From the NCBI RefSeq assembly GCF_000699445.3, contig NC_067198.1:36927523-36991522 (forward strand): a stretch of 64,000 nucleotides of DNA. Reading direction: 5' to 3'. Within the stretch, counting starts at the first letter, position 1, and the number at the start of each line of letters is the position of its first letter. The stretch is from Schistosoma haematobium (lineage: Eukaryota; Platyhelminthes; Trematoda; Strigeidida; Schistosomatidae). The notes beneath the pieces were generated by a model that was given only the letters and a program-made list of their open reading frames with translations, did not search any database and was not told the DNA's origin. Below are positions 25,057 to 34,000 of this stretch, one piece after another. The translations under genes and the position numbers were made by a program.

Positions 25057-28000
25057 AGTACCACACACTAATCTGTGGTTGTTATTGTTTTTTTTCTTAT
25101 ATGCACCTTACCTTTTTTTCTCTTCCCATTCTCATTGTTTTGTGTGGCACATATATATCTGGTACCCCTCTTGTACCAATATTTATGTGTTCAAATAAAT
25201 AAAAATCATGTATTTAGTGAGTAATACGACGAATCATTAAAAAAATGTCAAATTTGTTTGATTCGATTTTTACTGCTTTTCACTGGTGAGATAACTTTAA
25301 ATCGTATGCTAAGCATACTTCTTACATTCATTTAAAGAGCGATAGTGATATATATATCCATATTTAAAATCGAAAGTTGAAATGTTACTAATTTATAGAC
25401 AAAATTTAGTGAAACAGATTGAACCATCATGGTATTCTGTCTAAATAGTTGTTTTCACTTTCTTTAAAACTTATGCAAACGACTGTAAGTATAAAATTTC
25501 TTCTACTCAGTCCAATTTTAAAACCAGGAATGAGAGAAATGATCTGAAATCTGATACATATTGACGTTTGAAGCATTAGTAAGAGAACAATGCACTACAT
25601 TGATACTAAGTTTGACTTAGTCAGCCAGATTGTCGTATGGATAGAGGAAAATTGAATAAGTTACTATATACAACACATAATTATTTGAAAATTTAATAAT
25701 TTACATAAAATTGTAACCTGAAAATACAAGAAATGCACTAACCTGGGCCACTCGGAATAGGAAAATTTATAGGACGAGATGTGGTTTTTTTAGGGCGTTT
25801 AGCGCGACACAATTTACGCATATCAATATCCGTTGTATTGATACAGCCTGGTGGTGGTCTATGTAAATCCCAATAGGCTCGTTCTTGTGATTCAAGTACC
25901 AGTCTCTCTAATTTATCTCTTTTCTTATCTACTTTAGCTTCTGATTCTGCCTACACAAAAAGTAGGAATTTTATATTACACATACATATATGAGTGATAA
26001 TCAAAAATTTAATGTATCATACAAAAGAGTATGAATTGAGTAACTCCATAAGTAGTTCTGTGCTTAATAATGATCGCTGTAAGGAACTTTTGAAGGATCT
26101 GCACGAAATATCATGACAGATTGTTTTTATTTACGATAAGTGAATAAATTACTGGTCAATAACAATCTTTTGAAAGCAAAATTATTAGTCATTTTTTATT
26201 AGGTTACAACTTGATATTTTTCAATATTCTATCTTTTCTACTTAATATCAAAGTATAGTTAATGCTCACTGGTATTAGGCATTTCAGTTCTAAACAATGA
26301 CTTACTATTGCCCAGGTAGTTGAGTAGAATTGTCAACATTTAACAGATCTGACAAACAGATAATGTAATCAGGAGACTAAATTCTATTGTATACGCTTTC
26401 TTTACGAAATTTAAACACAATTTTTACTAAGAATACTAGCTCTTCATCTAACGAAATAACCTTAAGCAGCTGATTGAAGGCGGTGAAATGTAAAACCTAA
26501 CAGATAATCTAGACATTTTGGCACTCGGTTGACCAAAAATGTGATCCCGACTACATACGTCAGTGAAAAACTCGCAAATAATAGCTTAACCTAAATGACG
26601 AAGTAAGAAGTGCTGTTTTAACGGCAACCTTGCATATTTTGCGAAACTCCATGTTTTTTTACAAATGGGTAATAGGTTAAATTTTTAAGTGAATAAGAAA
26701 CTAGTTTCTAGGGCTCTATTTTCAACCACTAAGTAGCAGGTTCAAAAGTACTTTCTTTACGTGTTTAAGCGATTGAGTACCAGCGTTAGTCACCATGCAG
26801 TGAATCAAAATCAGTATACAAATCTGCGGTCAGATAATGAGTTGCGAAAATTATTACGAAAGGACTGAGTATTAATCGTAAAAATTAAAACATGCATTTA
26901 TTGAGAGACCATTTGGAAAAGCTTCAGGGTCGATCTACCCGTATATAAATGAACGCCCTGGTGTGGCCGACGGTGAAGAGAGTCAGCTCTTCCACTCGAA
27001 ATGCTCTCACATGGTTACACGTATACAGCCACTGACAGAGAAGTCCTACTCACTGCCTTCTCGTGGCGGAGGTGTTGCCTACGAAATTGAGAGGATGAAA
27101 AGCGAATGTTCGGAAATATTATGATTAATTTATAACCCCCAGGTGCCCTGGTATGGCCGAGAGTGGTGTAGACCCACCCTCCCTCTCGAAATGCTTTCAC
27201 ACGGCCACGCGTATACAGCCACTGACAGGGAAGTCCTACTCACTGCCTTCTCGTGGCGGGGGTGTTGTTTACGAAAATGAGAGGACGAAAAGCAAATGTC
27301 CGGCACTTTAACCGGATCCCAAACCAATGGTGCACATGGGCTCCAGTATCCTGCGGGAACAAATGGCGTACCAATTATTTATGTGTTCAAATAAATAAAT
27401 AAATAAGGTCCACCTAGGTGAGTCGAAAAACACTGATCCCTAATCAATGGTGCATATAAACTCCAGGGTCCCTAGGGAACACATGGCGTGTGAATCTATT
27501 GATCACCAGCTACTATGGGACTGCATCTCCTAACGTTGCTCTACTACCTAGTGAATTAGACCTCTAGTTCAAAGGCTCGGAGAGTGGGCCCCTAAAAAAT
27601 CAATCTGCCTTGATTTGAGCACCTAGGTAGTATCCCAACCCTCACATAAATCGAATGATTCATATGGCGCGCATATATTTGGTGCCTCCTTGTAATAATG
27701 TTTAAGTGTTTAAATAAATAAATAAAAAACTACCTGTATATAAATGAACTCCCACTTATGGCAGTAAATATTTTGTAAACTAGCCAGGCGTTCAGCTTCA
27801 AATCCAGCCAGTTCCAATCTTTGTTTGTTTTGCATGGTGCGTTTACACAAATAAACAGCATAATCTGCCGTATCTGCCTCCATGCATCGACTTGGGTAGA
27901 GGAAAGGAGTTTGAAATCGATAGTACGTATGTCCATCATTTTTCACAGTGAGTACATGATCATCAATGCAAAAAATATAACCCATAGACGCAATACGACT

Positions 28001-31000
28001 AGCAATATGAACGGCTTCAGTAACATCACTAGCTCCAATGTGTTCCATCAACCAATGAACAATATCACTACCTAAGATAAGAAGTAAGAAACAGTAAGTG
28101 CTAATATATTAGATAAGGGTAGTTTAATAGTTCAGTTAACAATATAAGTAAGTTTATTTTGAAGAAAATCGATAAAGCAACTTATTTGGGGGTCACATAA
28201 ACCGATAAACTTAGAACTATCAAGTCAATAATAATCAGTGTTCCTAAAACATATTCTACGCTAAAAAAAACACTGTCAAAGACGACTTTAAAATCAAAAC
28301 ACGGAGGGATCTCTTTTCAAAGAATTTATCATCAAGCTGTACAATCGTATATATATATATATATATATATTATAACAAAAAATTTTTAATCATTTTATTA
28401 TATTCACTAAATCTATTGTTATCATTCGTATTACATAATCTAGTATTATAATCTTTCCATAACGTCATCTTGGTTAATTGTGTTTAAATTTCCTCACAGA
28501 ATTAGTACTTTTTCATATATATACCAAAGCTGCTACCTTGACGCGGTGGTCGGGCTTGCCTATCGTGATGAAGCAACCGAGCTATATTGGCTGGAACATA
28601 TGTTCCTGTAGGTTCTACCATGCCAGGCAGGTCGATTGGAGAACGGTAAGACTAAAAGCAGCAACTCAAGGTCTGAGGGCGAAGTCGTACTGCTGACCGT
28701 AGAGAGGTGTGACAGCAGTAAGGTGATTCCCTCGGACAACCAGCATGACAGCGATGCTGCCTTCCCACAAGGAGGGGTGGGGTTAGAAAAGGTCAACCCT
28801 AAAAATGTCACACCTCACCTTACCTCACGGATTTCCGTCTCCGGCGGTAAGGCTCTTTAAAGAACGGAGCTAACACGTCAAAAACCTTCCACAAAAAGGC
28901 CGTGCGCGACCAGCCTCAAGCAGTTGTCTCTTGGGCTCTGCGGTCACGCTCCCAGGTCGTCAAGAACAACACTAATCCAATTTCCTTTTCAGGTTCCTCA
29001 AGAAATACCCTTCCACGGTGTGGGCAGCCGGGAAGTGACATCAGCCCTCATACCTGTAACAGCACACGAGACCAAGTTGGTCACATTCAAATCCTTCCTA
29101 CACCTCCTAATACCTCTCTTATCTCCATGACTAACCCTCCTCACGTCTCTCTATCACCTCGCACCGCTAGGGCAAACGATTCGAGTACATGGAACGCTAT
29201 TCCTGGTCTCCTGAAACCACGATCTAAACTACACGTAGGAGCTTTTAACGTACGAACACTTTGCCAAATAGGACAGCAGGCTTCCTTAGCTAGGACTTTA
29301 GAATCTCGCGCCATCGATGTGTGCTGCGTCTCCGAAACGCGCATACAGGATCCGAGTAGCGTCATTCATTTGACCTCACCATGCCAAAATAAAGAACCGA
29401 CTCGATTTACGCTTCGTGTATCTGGAAGCCCTGATTCTGCTTCCCGTGGCCTCGCCGGCGTAGGTATAGCATTGAGTCCTAGGGCAGAACTAGCTCTCTT
29501 AGACTGGATCCCAGTAGACAGTCGTTTGTGCGCTGTCCGACTGAACGGAACAGTAAGAATCCGGAAAGATAGGGACACTCGTCGTTGCCTCTTCGTCGTC
29601 TCTGCCTATTCTCCCACTGACTGCAGCTTAGATGATGTAAAAGATGAGTTTTACAGAAAGCTTTCGGGCCTTCTCCGAAAAGCTAAGCGCTCGGATGTAG
29701 TAATAGTGGCCGGTGACTTTAATGCTCAAGTAGGTAAACTAAGCGATAGGGAAAGACACCTAGGTGGATCTTATGGTGTCGTGGCTCAAAGAACAGATAA
29801 TGGCGACCGTCTGTTGCAGCTATGCTCAGATAACCGCCTGTTCCTTGCAAATACTAACTTTAAGCATAAGGAAAAACATCTTTTAACATGGCGACCCCCT
29901 AATTCGTCCCAACGTTGGACCCAAATAGATCACATCGCTATCAGCCACCGATGGAGGGGCTCGATAGAAGACTGTCGTTCATTCTGCAGCACATGCCTAG
30001 ATTCAGATCATGCTCTAGTACGAGCGCGTATTTGCTTGCGTCTTACTGGACGTAGGAAAGACGCTGCGAGGAAACCTCTTAGGGGCCTACGTAATGATAG
30101 TCAAGCTAAGAGTATATTTCAGGAACAACTAGGAAAACAGTTAGGCAGCCATGTATGTGATGCCCACCCCGAGGCAGCATGGAATGATATCCGAAAAGCT
30201 GTGGAAACAGCAGTGATATCTGCTAGTAAGGTAAACCAGAAGGTTAGGGAGCAACACTGGATCTCAGCAGCATCTATCGCACTGATAGATGCTTGGAAAC
30301 TCATTCCACCTGACTCTGAACATAATGAAGAGCAGAGTCAGCTTAAGCGCAAGCTGAAAAGAAGTCTACGCAATGATCGCGAACAGTGGTGGGTAACGAA
30401 AGCAAGAGAGATGGAAAAGGCAGCGGCAGTAGGTAATAGCAGACAGTTGTTCAGACTCGTTAAGGAAACCGGAATTAGGAACCCGACCGTTAGCGAAACA
30501 ATCTCAGAGAAAGATGGACATATTATTCATTCTCAATCCAGGAGATTGGATCGATGGGCAGAACACTTTAGGGATCAGTTCAACTGGCCTTCAGCCACAC
30601 TTCGGTTTCCCACGATCTCCAGTCAACCTGAATGGCAAGTTAATGTAAGTCCTCCGTCCCTTTACGAAGTTGAAAAAGCCATAGGAAATCTGAAACGAGG
30701 GAGAGCAGCAGGCCCTGACAGGTTTACTCCAGAGATTTTTAAGGATGGTGGTCCAGTATTATCAATGAGACTAACCGAGGTCTTAGGTAGAATTTGGGAA
30801 CTGGACGTAATTCCATCTGATTGGTCTCAATCACTGATTGTGCCAGTCTATAAGAAAGGACAAAAGTCCTCTTGTGACAATCACAGAGGAATCAGTTTGA
30901 CTAATATAGTGTCTAAAATATTAGCTTCAATAATACTTCGACGCCTAATCAAAGCTCGTGAAGAGCAGATTAGAGAAAACCAGGCCGGTTTTCGACCTGG

Positions 31001-34000
31001 ACGTGGTTGTATAGATCAGATATTCACACTACGTCAGGTTCTAGAACACAGACACACATTCAGACGCCCTACAATGGTGGTATTTCTCGATCTTAAAGCA
31101 GCATTCGACTCTGTTGATCGTGAGGTTCTATGGCAGTGTTTGTCACTGAAAGGAGTACCAAAGAAGTATATTAACCTTATAAAGGCTCTCTACTCGAACA
31201 AACCTGGTAGAGTGAGAGCTTATGGCGAACTGTCATCAGAATTTATTACCTCAAGTGGTGTTCGTCAGGGCTGTCCACTCTCCCCATTCTTGTTCAACTT
31301 TGTCACTGACGTACTTTTAGAGATAACACTCTCCTCATCTAAATTTACAGGGGTTGAACTTCTACCGGGAGGTTCACTTGTTGACTTAGAATATGCTGAT
31401 GACATAGTTTTATTTGGTGAAGACGCTGACAAAATGCAGAGTCTTCTGACCACTCTAAGCAACAATGCAAGCATGTTCGGGATGCGATTCTCTCCCTCGA
31501 AATGCAAAATGTTGCTTCAGGATTGGGTTACATCGACACCCGAACTAGTGATAGGGAGTGAAGTAGTTGAGTGTGTCGACCGCTTCACTTATCTTGGAAG
31601 TCTCATCAGCCATTGTGGTCTGGTGTGTGACGAAATCTCAGCACGGATACAGAAGGCTCGACTAGCTTTTGCCAACTTGCATCATTTATGGCGTAGGCGA
31701 GATATCCGTCTATCAACCAAAGGACGTGTTTACTGCGCAGCAGTTCGTCCCGTCCTAATTTATGGCAGTGAAACATGGCCGGTAAGAGTAGAGGATATTC
31801 GTAGGCTACTAGTATTTGATCATAGGTGTCTTCGAAATATTGCTCGTATATCATGGGACCATCGAGTAAGTAACACAGTTGTTAGGAAACGGGTACTAGG
31901 TAAGGATGACAAATCAATTGACGAAGTAGTGAAACTTCATCAGTTGAGATGGCTGGGACACGTGTTACGTATGCCCAACGACCGACTACCTCGACGTGCT
32001 ATGTTCAGTGGTATAGGAGTAGGTTGGAAGAAAGCTAGGGGCGGCCAGATCAAAACATGGCACAAGTCCATGAAGTCACTGACAAGTGGTCTGAGTCATG
32101 TTGGTAGGTGTAGACTACCTGGTTGGGGACCACGAGATGATAGCAACCGATGGTTAGAGACCCTGAATGACATGGTTCAAAATCGTTTGCAATGGCGCAG
32201 GTGCATCCACTCTTTGTGTTCTCCCAAATTCTAATCTTCTGAATTCTTCATGTCCCTTTTTTCCTCTTTCCAAATTTATTTCACTGGATTATACTCTTTA
32301 AATAACATCTCCAAACCCTAATCTTCCCGATTACTGCTTATACTCTTGCTACCTCTACCACTACGGGATTTGAATCGACAACTGCATCTCTGTGCTAAGG
32401 TGGTGTGGCAACTCGAACTGATGTACGTACGTACGAAGTTCCACGTTGTTACTGACTGACTGACTGACAGCTTGATAATAAATTCGTTGAAAAGAGATCC
32501 CTTCGCTGAACTTCGTGTTTTAATTTTAATGTTTAAAGACAACTTTGTTTAAAACCTTTTGAAGAATGATCTGTCGCAACAAAATATGACAACGACATAG
32601 TACATGGATAACGAACTATTTTGAGAGAGTGCAAACAAAGAATGAGGTCTTCATAATTTGGTTAAGTGTGCCTTTTCAAAGAAATTTGAGATCGGACTGA
32701 TCATTATGATAATTAAAGACTGTATTGCACACAAACTTAGTTGAAAAACAATGTTTGGGGTGGAATTTCTCGTCTATTATCTCACTTATAATATATTAAC
32801 TCTAGTTATCATACCTTAGAGATTAAGCCGGGGATACTTAATCTTCATCCGACACTTATAAACTGTACTGCCTGAATCGTTGGCAAAAAAAAAACAAATG
32901 ACTTACAGATGCTAAAAAACACCATTCGATTTTCACAAACATACAGATAAGTCACCAAATCCATATAAACGGAGTATTCGGTTTACATATTGCCATCTTA
33001 AAAATTAAGCCATACGGCTGGATCACTGGGCAACATATATTGAGGCTGATAGTAGATCGCTATGAATAGAGTACGTCAGTGGAGACGTTAGCCCACACCC
33101 ACAGGCAACTCGAACATGTTATGGTTCAGTAACCATCATCTACGACAATGAAAAGCTTGTAAGAAACTTTGTATTAGCTTTTCCACTCGATAACATCAAT
33201 TACTGACCATATCACTCAGTGATGTTCAAATTATACAGAACGATCAATATACTAACTGCCTTAAGATAGGGCTGAGATTATCTCACTGAATTAAAGTGCA
33301 CAGGACGGTTTTTTCAAGACTCAGATGAAATTAGAAGTTTCACCGGTGCCCCTGGCCATAGAGAAGGGTTAAGTATGTACTTAAGGTTATGTATACTGGC
33401 TAATTTTTGAATCCATATTTATAGTACGACAGATGAACGAAATTGGAAACTAAAGGCAGTTATTTATCACACTTAGGAAGCAAAGTACAGAAACCTTATT
33501 TAAATAACGAGACCTATTAAACAGAAAACTGTAACTGACCGGTAAATGTGCTAGGAATTATTGACATTAGACTTTTAACATTGCGGACGGGAATTCCATC
33601 CTCTTCTGAGATCATCTGATCAACCAATGCTTCTAATTTTTGCCAAAGATAGTCATTTGGAGATTGACGGTCATCCAAATCTGCGGGCAATAAAACTAAA
33701 ATGAAGTACAATACCTTCAGATGCTATCTTTTTTGACTGTGCACATTTGACGTTTAGTTTTTGGTCTGCTTCGCAGTGGAAATCACAGGCTTGAGGAACA
33801 CTTGATGAAACGCAGCTTTTATTCAGACACTTTGCGTCAATTACGGAATGAGACTCAGACTTTTTTTCGGATAATCCCGATGTTTTACAGGCTTTAGGAA
33901 GGCTAGATGGGGAATCACAGCCAGTATCAACAATTGGTGAGTATGGTGCCTCACTTCCAGAACACTTTGAGACGCTTTGAACCATGTTTTGGACATGTCT

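Larger units (their letters stand above)
23897..25742 (-). other. RGS intron 4
   Basis: 1846 bases holding a second type of RTE-B derivative (24651-25205), antisense to the gene. Otherwise AT-rich, with a tRNA-like GGTTCGAATCTC motif at about 24357 that may be an old SINE remnant. Confidence 0.75.

Noticed and set aside
24884..25066. Frame with a long asparagine run
   Set aside because: Produced by the (ATT)n microsatellite read on the minus strand inside an RTE-B derivative.
31606..31854. Minus-strand open frame across the RTE-A RT region
   Set aside because: A shadow of the coding frame; the same shadow occurs opposite the truncated copy at 10812-11015.
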